A stretch of DNA of 64,000 bases from UBA7446 sp965657545. GTDB lineage: Bacteria > Bacteroidota > Bacteroidia > Flavobacteriales > Flavobacteriaceae. The notes under the pieces are model-generated. The model did no database searches. It saw nothing but the letters and a program-made list of their open reading frames with translations, and was not told where the DNA came from. The position numbers and the translations under genes are program-made. The DNA is taken from assembly GCA_965657545.1 (NCBI GenBank), contig CBFHOG010000001.1, forward strand, positions 124,001-188,000, given 5' to 3'. Of the stretch, positions 26,673 to 33,801 are shown one piece after another (the first letter of the stretch is position 1; each line of letters opens with the position of its first letter).

Positions 26673-27018
26673 AATAACGCGGCTGAAAAGCAAGAAAGCC
26701 ATTGAAATGCTTTTTACTGAGGGGAATCACATAAGAAAAAAACCGCTTAAGCTTGTTTGCGAGGTAAATAACTCTGGCGTTTTATCCTTAGGTTTTGGGG
26801 TTTCCAAACGTCTTTTTCCTAAAGCTGTTGACCGAAACCGCATTAAACGACTAATGAGAGAACAATTTAAACAATTACGTGCAGAGGAAGATTATGTTGA
26901 ATTTTATGGAAGTGGTTTTTTTATTTTTGAAGGGCGAGAACTACCTACTTTGACAATGCTCAAAAAACCCATGAAAGAGCTTATTTCTAGCTGGCGTTCC
27001 GAGAGACAAGCGACATAG
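26650..27018 (+). CDS. rnpA: Ribonuclease P protein component
   Basis: Protein cofactor for the RNase P ribozyme that trims tRNA 5' ends. 122 basic residues with the signature around FGVSKRLFPKAVDRNRIKRLMREQF. The start overlaps the M1 peptidase by 23 bases; a later in-frame ATG exists (MLFTEGNHIRKKP), but the N-terminal stretch with LKSKKAIEMLFTEG is normal for RnpA. The usual rpmH neighbour is absent. The 3' end overlaps the convergent GNAT gene by 32 bases. Confidence 0.93.
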   Translation: MFSKTPNEITRLKSKKAIEMLFTEGNHIRKKPLKLVCEVNNSGVLSLGFGVSKRLFPKAVDRNRIKRLMREQFKQLRAEEDYVEFYGSGFFIFEGRELPTLTMLKKPMKELISSWRSERQAT

Positions 27019-27430
27019 GAATATGAGGAATACCATCTTCTAAATAACCCGCTCCAGATTGCTGAAAACCCAAAGACTCGTAAAAGGTTTTTAGGTGCTG
27101 TTGAGCTGAAATAAAAACCTCTTTTTCTGCAGGGACTAGAGCAATGCTTTTTTCCATCAGCTCCTTTCCAATTTGTTTCCCCCTATGCTTTTTTTGTACG
27201 ACCACACGACCAATACTACATGGTTTTTCCTGTATAAAAATGCGAGTATATCCTATTAAATTACTTTTATTAAATACGCATAAATGAAGTGCTTTTTCAT
27301 CTTTGTCATCGGGGTCCAAATATGCACACTCTTGCTCAACAACAAAAACCTCTGCGCGAAGCGCCAAAATTTTGTAAAGCGTTTCGGTGGTAAGTTCTTT
27401 CCAGTGGAAATATTGCCATCTTAGCAACAT
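26987..27430 (-). CDS. GNAT-family N-acetyltransferase (ElaA-like)
   Basis: 147-residue acyl-CoA-dependent acetyltransferase. The N-terminus WQYFHWKELTTETLYKILALRAEVFVVEQ closely follows the ElaA pattern, with acetyl-CoA loop RVVVQKKHRGKQIGKELM and C-terminal TFYESLGFQQSG. The acceptor is unknown. It overlaps rpiB by 10 bases upstream and rnpA by 32 bases at its 3' end. Confidence 0.88.
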   Translation of the reverse strand: MLLRWQYFHWKELTTETLYKILALRAEVFVVEQECAYLDPDDKDEKALHLCVFNKSNLIGYTRIFIQEKPCSIGRVVVQKKHRGKQIGKELMEKSIALVPAEKEVFISAQQHLKTFYESLGFQQSGAGYLEDGIPHIPMSLVSRNAS

Positions 27431-27855
27431 TGCGATATTTTATTAACTCTATTTGCATGTCTTCCTCCCTCAAAAGCTGTGGTTAAAAAAGTTTTTACCA
27501 TGTCTTTTGCAACTTGTTCAGAGACAAAACGCGCGGGAATACTTAAAATATTTGCGTTATTGTGTTGGCGGGCTAATGCACTGAGTTCGGCTGTCCAACA
27601 AAGAGCCGAACGAATTTCGGGATATTTGTTTGCTGTCATGTTAGCGCCATTACCGCTTCCGCAAATAATTATACCTAAATCGGCCTTTCCGTCACGAACG
27701 TCTGCAGCAACCGGATGTATAAAGTCTGGATAATCCACACTGTCAGTAGTATCTGTTCCGTGGTTGTGATATGTATGACCTAAATCTTTAAGTAAGATAA
27801 ATAATTCTTTTTTTAGTTCTGGTCCCGCGTGATCGTTGCCAATTGCTATATGCAT
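27421..27855 (-). CDS. rpiB: Ribose-5-phosphate isomerase B
   Basis: Interconverts ribose-5-phosphate and ribulose-5-phosphate in the pentose phosphate pathway. 144 residues, normal length. Motifs: IAIGNDHAGPELK at the start, DYPDFIHPVA, active-site Cys in LGIIICGSGNGANM, and ARQHNNANILSIPARFV. First gene of a two-gene minus-strand unit with the GNAT enzyme, facing the AT-rich gap at 27.86-28.27 kb. Confidence 0.95.
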   Translation of the reverse strand: MHIAIGNDHAGPELKKELFILLKDLGHTYHNHGTDTTDSVDYPDFIHPVAADVRDGKADLGIIICGSGNGANMTANKYPEIRSALCWTAELSALARQHNNANILSIPARFVSEQVAKDMVKTFLTTAFEGGRHANRVNKISQCC

Positions 27856-28255
27856 GTTATAAAATTTGAATCTAAATTACGATAATATTATTGTTAATAA
27901 GCATTGACTGTTCTCTGTTAATAAAAAGGCTTATTGTCAACGGTTTTGTTTATTACTATTGATAAGTGTTAAGATAGTTTTGAAAGAAAATGACTTTATA
28001 AAATTGATAATACCTCACAACTAATTTTATGGTTAATTATTGAAGCTTCATCCACAAAAAATTTTGGTTTATCAACACCAGAATAGAGATTTATTTTTCT
28101 ATCAAGATACTTATTATTAACGCGTTAAAACAAAGATGAAAAAGTTATTCCATTTATAAACACCCTATTATAACCATCATAAATAAATTAAATTAAAAGA
28201 AATAAAAGATGATTAATTAACATGTGAATATATGTTTGTGTGAATTAAGAAACAG
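27856..28255. other. AT-rich intergenic region, candidate replication origin
   Basis: About 400 bases without a gene, far richer in A/T than the surroundings. It holds DnaA-box-like words one mismatch from TTATCCACA (TCATCCACA at 28048-28056, TTATCAACA at 28069-28077), two direct copies of TGTTAATAA (27892-27900 and 27916-27924) with a related TTATTAACG at 28114, and a perfect palindrome TTAACGCGTTAA (28117-28128). Divergent genes flank it, rnpA and mnmG are within 12 kb, and two parS-like sites are 11-13 kb away. No perfect DnaA box is present, so this remains a candidate. Confidence 0.4.
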
Positions 28256-28263
28256 TACCTTTG
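28236..28263 (+). promoter_or_regulatory. Putative rnr promoter
   Basis: TTG (28236-28238) and TACCTTTG (28256-28263) are 17 bases apart, a good Bacteroidota promoter. The -7 box ends 5 bases before the rnr ATG at 28269, so the mRNA would be leaderless or nearly so. This also rules out the longer in-frame start at 28224. Confidence 0.55.
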
Positions 28264-28268
28264 TGTTT

Positions 28269-30434
28269 ATGGGTAAAAAAAAGAAAGTACTATCTCTACA
28301 AAAAAGTGTTTTAAATTTATTTGACCAGTACCCAACACAAACATTTACGTATAAGCAAATTGCTTCACGTTTAGGAATAACAGATCCGAGCGGAAGGAAT
28401 CACATTATAAAAAGTTTAAAGAAACTAGCAGAGCGAAAATTAATAGACCAAGAATCACGAGGAAGCTACAAAGCCAAGCCTAGAAAAAATTACCATGAAG
28501 GTATTTTAGATTTATCAGGAAAAGGAGTTGGTTATATTATTAGTGAAGATTTTGACGAAGATGTTATGGTAGCATCTAATCAATTTAATAAAGCTTTTAG
28601 TGGAGATACCGTACAATTTTATGTTTATCCTTCTAGAGGAAAAAAAAGAAGAGAAGCTAAAATTATCGATGTTGTCTCTAGAAAAAGAAACCAATTTGTG
28701 GGTACACTTCAAAAAAAGAATGGAACATTATTTGTTAGAGTAAGCTCTAAAATATCTTCGGTTGATTTTTTTATTGAAGAACAACCCAAAATACCAACAG
28801 AAGATGGTGACAGGGTGCTTATTTCTTTCACCAGTTGGAAAGAAACAAAATCTCCACAAGCAAAAATAGAAGAAGTTTTGGGCGCTGCAGGAGAAGCGGA
28901 CACGGAAATGCATACCATTCTAGCTGAATATGGACTTCCTTATAAATTTGATACGCATATAGAAGCAGAAGCCAATCAAATAGATATCCATTTAGACAAA
29001 GCAGAAATAGAACAAAGAATGGATTATAGAGATGTACTTACATTTACTATTGACCCAACAGACGCAAAAGATTTTGACGATGCCTTGTCATTTAAAGTTT
29101 TAGAAGATGATTTATTTGAAGTAGGGATTCATATTGCAGATGTTTCGCATTATGTAAAGCCAGGAACTCTCTTAGATGATGAGGCCTATCAACGTGCAAC
29201 TTCAGTGTATCTGGTTGATCGGGTTGTTCCTATGCTCCCAGAGCAACTTTCAAACAAGGTTTGTTCGTTACGACCAAATGAGGAAAAATTTACCTTTTCA
29301 GCTATATTTACATTAGATACTTTTGGAAATGTACGCGATCAAAAGTTTGGTAGAACTGTCATTAATTCCAATTATCGTTTTGCATATCACGAGGCGCAAC
29401 ATATAATAGAAACGGAGCAAGGAGAAATTCCCGCATCTATTTCATTAACAAATCAAACATATACAGCAGATAAATCTGTTGTTGATGCTATTCTTCAACT
29501 AGACAAAACAGCCAAGGTTTTACGTAAGAAACGCATGGAAAGTGGTGCTATTTCTTTCGATAAAGAAGAAGTTAAATTTAAACTTGACAAACTAAAACAA
29601 CCTGTAGAAGTTTTTGTAAAAACAAGTAAAGACGCCAACAAACTCATTGAAGAATATATGTTGCTGGCGAATAAAAAAGTGTCTGAGTTTATTGCTAAAC
29701 AAGATCCAAAAAAAACATTTGTTTTTCGCGTCCACGATGAGCCAGACGGAGCCAAATTAGATCAACTAAAACGTGTGATAGGTAGTTTTGGATATTCTCT
29801 GAATTTAGCATCTGCAGAAACAACTGCACATTCTATAAATAAACTCTTAAAAGATATTCGCAATAAAAAGGAGCAAAACCTAATTGACACGCTTACCATT
29901 AGGAGTATGAGTAAGGCAATTTATACAACCCAAAACATTGGTCACTACGGTTTAGCTTTTGATTATTATACCCATTTTACATCTCCAATTAGGCGTTATC
30001 CAGATGTAGTAGCACACCGACTACTACAACACTATCTAGACAAGAAAAATTCACCAAAAAAAGAAACCTATGAATCCATGATGAAACACTGTTCTTCTAT
30101 GGAAATCCTTGCAACAAAAGCTGAACGCGATTCCATCAAATTTATGCAGGTCAAGTATATGGAAGAGCGAATAGACGAAGAATTTACAGGTGTAATTTCT
30201 GGTGTTGTTGAGCGCGGTATTTATGTAGAGCTTGAAGGAAATAAATGCGAAGGCATGGCTCGTCCTCAAGATTTTCCAGGCGATTATTACATATATAACG
30301 AAATGGATTATTCTTTTGTAGGAGAAAAAACAAAAAAAGTTTACCAACTCGGCGACAGGGTTTCGGTACGTGTAGATGCCGCAGATCCAATAAAAAGACA
30401 TTTGGATTTTGTTCTTCTTGGACACGTAGAATAA
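28269..30434 (+). CDS. rnr: Ribonuclease R
   Basis: Processive 3'-5' exoribonuclease that degrades structured RNA. 721 residues: N-terminal winged helix (about 10-65, YKQIASRLGITDPSGRNHI), cold-shock/OB domains, RNB catalytic domain with metal-binding aspartates in TIDPTDAKDFDDALS and GIHIADVSHYVKPGT, then a C-terminal S1 domain (FTGVISGVVERGIYVEL). Start set at MGKKKKV because the putative promoter overlaps the upstream extension. Codon use looks somewhat more A/T-rich than in the neighbours. Confidence 0.95.
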   Translation: MGKKKKVLSLQKSVLNLFDQYPTQTFTYKQIASRLGITDPSGRNHIIKSLKKLAERKLIDQESRGSYKAKPRKNYHEGILDLSGKGVGYIISEDFDEDVMVASNQFNKAFSGDTVQFYVYPSRGKKRREAKIIDVVSRKRNQFVGTLQKKNGTLFVRVSSKISSVDFFIEEQPKIPTEDGDRVLISFTSWKETKSPQAKIEEVLGAAGEADTEMHTILAEYGLPYKFDTHIEAEANQIDIHLDKAEIEQRMDYRDVLTFTIDPTDAKDFDDALSFKVLEDDLFEVGIHIADVSHYVKPGTLLDDEAYQRATSVYLVDRVVPMLPEQLSNKVCSLRPNEEKFTFSAIFTLDTFGNVRDQKFGRTVINSNYRFAYHEAQHIIETEQGEIPASISLTNQTYTADKSVVDAILQLDKTAKVLRKKRMESGAISFDKEEVKFKLDKLKQPVEVFVKTSKDANKLIEEYMLLANKKVSEFIAKQDPKKTFVFRVHDEPDGAKLDQLKRVIGSFGYSLNLASAETTAHSINKLLKDIRNKKEQNLIDTLTIRSMSKAIYTTQNIGHYGLAFDYYTHFTSPIRRYPDVVAHRLLQHYLDKKNSPKKETYESMMKHCSSMEILATKAERDSIKFMQVKYMEERIDEEFTGVISGVVERGIYVELEGNKCEGMARPQDFPGDYYIYNEMDYSFVGEKTKKVYQLGDRVSVRVDAADPIKRHLDFVLLGHVE

Positions 30435-30446
30435 ATTGTATATTTG
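30418..30446 (+). promoter_or_regulatory. Putative promoter of the GIN-domain gene
   Basis: TTG (30418-30420), inside the end of rnr, and TATATTTG (30439-30446) are 18 bases apart; the -7 box ends 14 bases before the ATG at 30461. Confidence 0.45.
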
Positions 30447-30460
30447 ATAAACCTTTCTTT

Positions 30461-31156
30461 ATGCGTCTTGTTTTTTTTCTTGTTTTAACATCTTTATTTT
30501 CTCACGCACAAGCGATTCGTTTAGGAGAATTTGATGAACTAAAAGTTTTTGATGGTATTCGTGTTACGGTTATTCCATCAGAAGCAGACTCACTTGTAGT
30601 AGAAGGAAAAAACAAAGATTACGTCTCATACAAAAACAAAAACGGCCGCCTTTATATCCGTATGAACGTAAAAAAACGCCTAAGCGGTTTTAATACAACT
30701 GTTGCCCTTTTTAGCTCAAATCCATTAGAAGAAATTGACGCAAATGAAGGTGCGTTTGTTTCCTGTCAAGACGTGTTGTTTCAACAGAGTATTTCACTAA
30801 AAGCGCAAGAAGGAGCAGAAATTGAAGCCTTGTTAGATGTCCAAAAAGTAACTACAAAAACAGTTTCTGGTGGTATTGTAAATCTTAAAGGTGCAGCTGT
30901 TACCCAATCGCATCGCGTTAGTGCCGGCGGCGTTGTGGATGCATCAACCCTAGATTCAGAACAAGTAGAGGTACGCGTAAAAGCGGGCGGAAATGCAGCC
31001 GTACGCGCAACAGAACTTGCCGAAGCAACCGTCTCGTTTGGCGGATCGGTCAAAGTATATGGAGAACCCAAAAAACTAATTCAAAAAATTGCCGTTGGCG
31101 GGAATATTTCCCTAGCCTCAACACCAACAACGGAAGAAGAACCTACCAATGAGTGA
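30461..31156 (+). CDS. GIN-domain (DUF2807-type) envelope protein
   Basis: 231 residues with a signal peptide (MRLVFFLVLTSLFSHAQA). The rest is the repetitive beta-strand pattern of the GIN/DUF2807 family: FDELKVFDGIRVTVIPSEADSLVVEG at the start, then alternating short strands with glycine turns (VSGGIVNLKGAAV, VSAGGVVDAS, VKAGGNAAV, VSFGGSVKVYG), expected to form a beta-solenoid on the periplasmic side or at the surface. Function unknown. It overlaps the next gene by 8 bases. Confidence 0.85.
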   Translation: MRLVFFLVLTSLFSHAQAIRLGEFDELKVFDGIRVTVIPSEADSLVVEGKNKDYVSYKNKNGRLYIRMNVKKRLSGFNTTVALFSSNPLEEIDANEGAFVSCQDVLFQQSISLKAQEGAEIEALLDVQKVTTKTVSGGIVNLKGAAVTQSHRVSAGGVVDASTLDSEQVEVRVKAGGNAAVRATELAEATVSFGGSVKVYGEPKKLIQKIAVGGNISLASTPTTEEEPTNE

Positions 31157-31820
31157 ATTTCTAGCAGCAATACCCTTTTCGTTATTGCTGGTTGTTTCTA
31201 CAGGCCCCGTTTTCTTTGTTATTATTGAGACAAGTATCTCTAAAGGCGCTCGCCACGCATTTTGCGTTGATATTGGCGCGGTTATCGCAGATATTGTGTT
31301 TATCTTAATTGCGTTGTTTGGCGCTAATACGATTCATCACAACCTAGAATCAAATCCAAGGTGGTTTTTATTAGGAGGTGTAGTATTGATAGGTTTTGGA
31401 TTGATATCATACATCCGCACACGAACAAATAAAAAACAAGTCGCTTACACAACGGAACAACTCAATAAAGGAAGTTATTTGTTTTACATAGGCAAAGGTT
31501 TTTTACTTAACATCATTAACATGGGCACTTTACTTTTTTGGTTGGGATTGGTGGTGCTCTTTGGAACGAAGTACCAAATGGATTACGGTAAAATTGTACC
31601 GTTTTTCTCTTACATTTTAGTGATCTATTTAGCTTTTAACTTAATAAAAATTTATTTAGCAAAACAGCTCAAAACCAAACTTACACCACAGGTAATTTAT
31701 AAACTGAAGCAGTTGGTACATCTGATATTACTGTTGTTTGGATTGTTTTTTGTTTTTCAGGGAACCTTTCCAGACGAAAAGCAAAAATTAGAGGAAACAC
31801 TACAAGAGCGTTTAAAGTAG
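31149..31820 (+). CDS. LysE-family translocator
   Basis: 223-residue inner-membrane exporter of the LysE/RhtB type with about six hydrophobic segments. The N-terminal family pattern is visible: IPFSLLLVVSTGPVFFVIIETSISKGARHAFCVDIGAVIADIVFI, with the GP and G...G spacing typical of the family. Probably exports an amino acid or similar small molecule. Overlaps the GIN gene by 8 bases. Its stop abuts a tRNA gene on the other strand. Confidence 0.85.
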   Translation: MSEFLAAIPFSLLLVVSTGPVFFVIIETSISKGARHAFCVDIGAVIADIVFILIALFGANTIHHNLESNPRWFLLGGVVLIGFGLISYIRTRTNKKQVAYTTEQLNKGSYLFYIGKGFLLNIINMGTLLFWLGLVVLFGTKYQMDYGKIVPFFSYILVIYLAFNLIKIYLAKQLKTKLTPQVIYKLKQLVHLILLLFGLFFVFQGTFPDEKQKLEETLQERLK

Positions 31821-31891
31821 AGGCACCGAGCGGATTCGAACCGCTGTACAAGCTTTTGCAGAGCTCTGCCTAGCCACTCGGCCACGGTGCC
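31821..31891 (-). tRNA. tRNA-Cys (GCA)
   Basis: 71-base cloverleaf on the minus strand: acceptor GGCACCG paired with CGGTGCC, discriminator U as expected for tRNA-Cys, anticodon GCA in the loop CTGCAAA, and T-arm GCGGTTCGAATCCGC. The 3' CCA is not encoded. A TACTTTTG box lies 10 bases upstream. Its 3' end touches the lysE stop codon on the opposite strand. Confidence 0.95.
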
Positions 31892-31901
31892 TTTAGGGAT
31901 G

Positions 31902-31930
31902 CAAAAGTAGGATTTTTTTATGGCATCCAA
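31902..31930 (-). promoter_or_regulatory. Putative tRNA-Cys promoter
   Basis: On the minus strand TTG (31930-31928) and TACTTTTG (31909-31902) are separated by 18 bases, close to the tRNA 5' end at 31891. Confidence 0.55.
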
Positions 31931-32052
31931 ACACACCTGCTAAAGAAATGACCACAACCTTTATTTAGAAAACATTCAAAAAGATTGGTTTTATTTTTAT
32001 GTAATAATAAAAAATGCTTGTAACAATGTGCAAAACGCTTTACTCAAAACGC

Positions 32053-32077
32053 GTAAAGAAAATCGAGAAATCTTTAC
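32053..32077. promoter_or_regulatory. Operator-like inverted repeat 1 upstream of fic
   Basis: GTAAAGA and TCTTTAC arms with an 11-base spacer, 25 bp in all. A further CTTTAC half site lies at 32038-32043. It precedes the putative -7 box TATATTTG (32089-32096). Same geometry as repeat 2, 51 bp downstream. Confidence 0.65.
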
Positions 32078-32088
32078 ATGAAGCGTTG

Positions 32089-32096
32089 TATATTTG
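32089..32096 (+). promoter_or_regulatory. Putative -7 box of the fic gene
   Basis: TATATTTG lies between the two inverted repeats, so transcription from it would be directly controlled by a protein bound to both. No TTG is seen at -33. It implies a leader of about 65 bases. Confidence 0.4.
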
Positions 32097-32103
32097 AAAA
32101 CGT

Positions 32104-32128
32104 GTAAAGGAAATTAAAAAACCTTTAC
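32104..32128. promoter_or_regulatory. Operator-like inverted repeat 2 upstream of fic
   Basis: GTAAAGG and CCTTTAC arms with an 11-base spacer. Relative to repeat 1 the outer five bases are the same and the inner pair changes from A/T to G/C on both arms, so symmetry is kept. Both repeats are followed by ATGAA. A third half site GTAAAC lies at 32144-32149, before the start codon. Confidence 0.65.
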
Positions 32129-32168
32129 ATGAAATGATGATGTGTAAACAATAACAAATTATGTCAAC

Positions 32169-33248
32169 ATGAACTGGAAACCATCTTATTTGCCGTATGA
32201 AAAAGATTTAGAAACCAAGGTTGTGCTAAAAAAACTAGCTGGCGCTCATCGCGCGCTTGCAGAATTGAAAGGAGTCGCTCAAACTATCCCAAAACAAGAA
32301 ATCTTAATAAATACGTTAATTTTACAAGAGGCCAAAGACAGTTCTGAAGTAGAGAATATTGTTACAACTCACGATGAATTGTACAAAAGCTCACTTGGGC
32401 TCGAAAAGTATGCACCTCCCGCTGCAAAAGAAGTACAAAACTATGTTGCGGCAATAAAACGGGGCTTTTCAATTGTTTCAAAACAAAAGGTATTATCGAC
32501 CAATAACATTATTGAAATCCAAGAAATACTGGAGGAGAATAAAGCAGGTCTACGTAAAATACCAGGTACTAACCTAAAGAATGAACAAACTGGAGAAGTA
32601 ATTTACGAGCCACCACAAAGCGCAGTAGAGATTGTAGAATTGATGAAAAATCTTGAGTTGTTTATCAATGACAACACGCTTACAGACATTGATCCTATTG
32701 TAAAAATGGCTATCATTCATTTTCAGTTTGAAAGTATTCACCCTTTTTACGACGGAAATGGAAGAACGGGTAGAATTATTAATATTTTGTATTTGGTTTT
32801 AAATGATTTATTAGAAATTCCAATTTTATATTTGAGCAGGTTCATAATTCGTAATAAGGTGGCTTATTACCAAAAACTACAAGATGTACGCGACCACGAG
32901 CGCTGGGAAGAATGGCTTTTATATATGTTGTCCGCCATAGAAAAAACAGCCTATGATACAATTCGCTTAGTAAATAACATCAAGGAAGAAATGATGAAGA
33001 TGAAAAATATATTACGCAACAACTATAAATTTTATAGTCAAGAATTACTCAATCATTTATTCAAACAACCGTATACTAAAATTGAACTTTTACAAAAAGA
33101 CCTAGTTGTTAGCCGAGTAACGGCCTCAAGATATTTGAATATATTAGCTAAGGACAAGGTGATCTTTAAACACAAACTAGGAAAGACAAATTACTATATT
33201 AATATGACTTTAATGGACATCCTAAGTGCTGCGGAAAAAAAGAACTAA
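32169..33248 (+). CDS. Fic-family protein (class II, with C-terminal winged helix)
   Basis: 359-residue Fic enzyme expected to transfer AMP (or another nucleotide) to a protein hydroxyl. Catalytic motif HPFYDGNGRTGR at 191-202 matches HPFx(D/E)GNGRxxR exactly. The inhibitory helix motif SSEVEN at 58-63 fits (S/T)xxxE(G/N) ahead of the Fic core, so it is class II and self-restrained. Residues about 300-350 look like a winged helix-turn-helix (KDLVVSRVTASRYLNILAKDKVI). No antitoxin partner is adjacent. Two palindromes with a -7 box lie upstream, consistent with autoregulation through the C-terminal domain (inferred). Confidence 0.9.
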   Translation: MNWKPSYLPYEKDLETKVVLKKLAGAHRALAELKGVAQTIPKQEILINTLILQEAKDSSEVENIVTTHDELYKSSLGLEKYAPPAAKEVQNYVAAIKRGFSIVSKQKVLSTNNIIEIQEILEENKAGLRKIPGTNLKNEQTGEVIYEPPQSAVEIVELMKNLELFINDNTLTDIDPIVKMAIIHFQFESIHPFYDGNGRTGRIINILYLVLNDLLEIPILYLSRFIIRNKVAYYQKLQDVRDHERWEEWLLYMLSAIEKTAYDTIRLVNNIKEEMMKMKNILRNNYKFYSQELLNHLFKQPYTKIELLQKDLVVSRVTASRYLNILAKDKVIFKHKLGKTNYYINMTLMDILSAAEKKN

Positions 33249-33299
33249 AGAACGGGACCTGGATTCCCTCTGGTGGGAACTGACTGACTTTAGACGTGA

Positions 33300-33331
33300 C
33301 GCGTACCATTTTAGAATAAAGCCAGTACGCG
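33300..33331. repeat. Small inverted repeat between fic and folB
   Basis: CGCGTAC and GTACGCG arms with an 18-base loop, in the 127-base gap between the convergent fic and folB genes. No T-run follows, so it is a poor terminator. Confidence 0.3.
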
Positions 33332-33375
33332 CGCTAACAAGTTACACGCCCAAAGAAAGCCCCTTTTAAAACCCA

Positions 33376-33732
33376 CTACCTTACCTGCTCCAATTCCACC
33401 GCCACGCTTGCGACATGCCCACCAATAGGCGGGTTAATCTTAGCCACCTTAATATTAGCTAAACTTACTTGTGCGCTGGCTTCAAAAATGCGGTCTAAAA
33501 TACGTTGCGCTACATGTTCCAGCAGCTTTGATGGCGTTGCCATTTCTTCGCGCACACAAGCGCAAAGCGTTACATAATCAATCGTGTCAGCGAGTTGGTC
33601 CGAAACGGCAGAAACAGACAAATCGCCCTCTACCCACACATCCACACGATAGTCGCTACCAATCAGCGTTTCTTCAGGCAAACAACCGTGGTAGGCATAG
33701 ACCTGAATGTTTTCTACATATACTTTTCCCAT
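33376..33732 (-). CDS. folB: Dihydroneopterin aldolase
   Basis: Folate-pathway enzyme converting dihydroneopterin to hydroxymethyl-dihydropterin and glycolaldehyde. 118 residues, normal length. Visible: VENIQVYAYHGCLPEE (family HG motif), DTIDYVTLCACV and the C-terminal KINPPIGGHVASVAVEL. I start at MGKVYVENI; an in-frame ATG 108 bases upstream would overlap the divergent glnS start and has no family similarity. Confidence 0.92.
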   Translation of the reverse strand: MGKVYVENIQVYAYHGCLPEETLIGSDYRVDVWVEGDLSVSAVSDQLADTIDYVTLCACVREEMATPSKLLEHVAQRILDRIFEASAQVSLANIKVAKINPPIGGHVASVAVELEQVR

Positions 33733-33739
33733 AGTCCGC

Positions 33740-33747
33740 CAAATATA
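33740..33747 (-). promoter_or_regulatory. Putative -7 box of folB
   Basis: TATATTTG on the minus strand, 7 bases from the folB ATG, implying a very short leader. Confidence 0.4.
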
Positions 33748-33779
33748 GAAACTAAAACGAGTAAGTATGCCTAAATAAT

Positions 33780-33787
33780 TACCTTTG
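33780..33787 (+). promoter_or_regulatory. Putative -7 box of glnS
   Basis: TACCTTTG ends 14 bases before the glnS start. Together with the folB box it makes the 33733-33801 gap a divergent promoter region. Confidence 0.45.
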
Positions 33788-33801
33788 CACGAAACATTTT
33801 T

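Noticed and set aside
28301..30434. rnr as horizontally acquired because of its A/T-rich codons
   Set aside because: The shift is mild, RNase R is a core gene and the domain order is normal; local AT-richness next to a possible origin is enough explanation.
32161..32172. Mini-ORF ATG TCA ACA TGA overlapping the fic start as a regulatory leader peptide
   Set aside because: Three codons only and no rare-codon or stem-loop context; chance is the simplest explanation.
32169..33248. Fic plus small antitoxin (FicTA/Doc-type) toxin-antitoxin pair
   Set aside because: No small gene is adjacent, and the inhibitory motif is within the Fic protein itself (class II).
33300..33331. CGCGTAC/GTACGCG repeat as a mobile-element end or attachment site
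   Set aside because: No transposase or integrase, no target duplication, and only one copy in the window.
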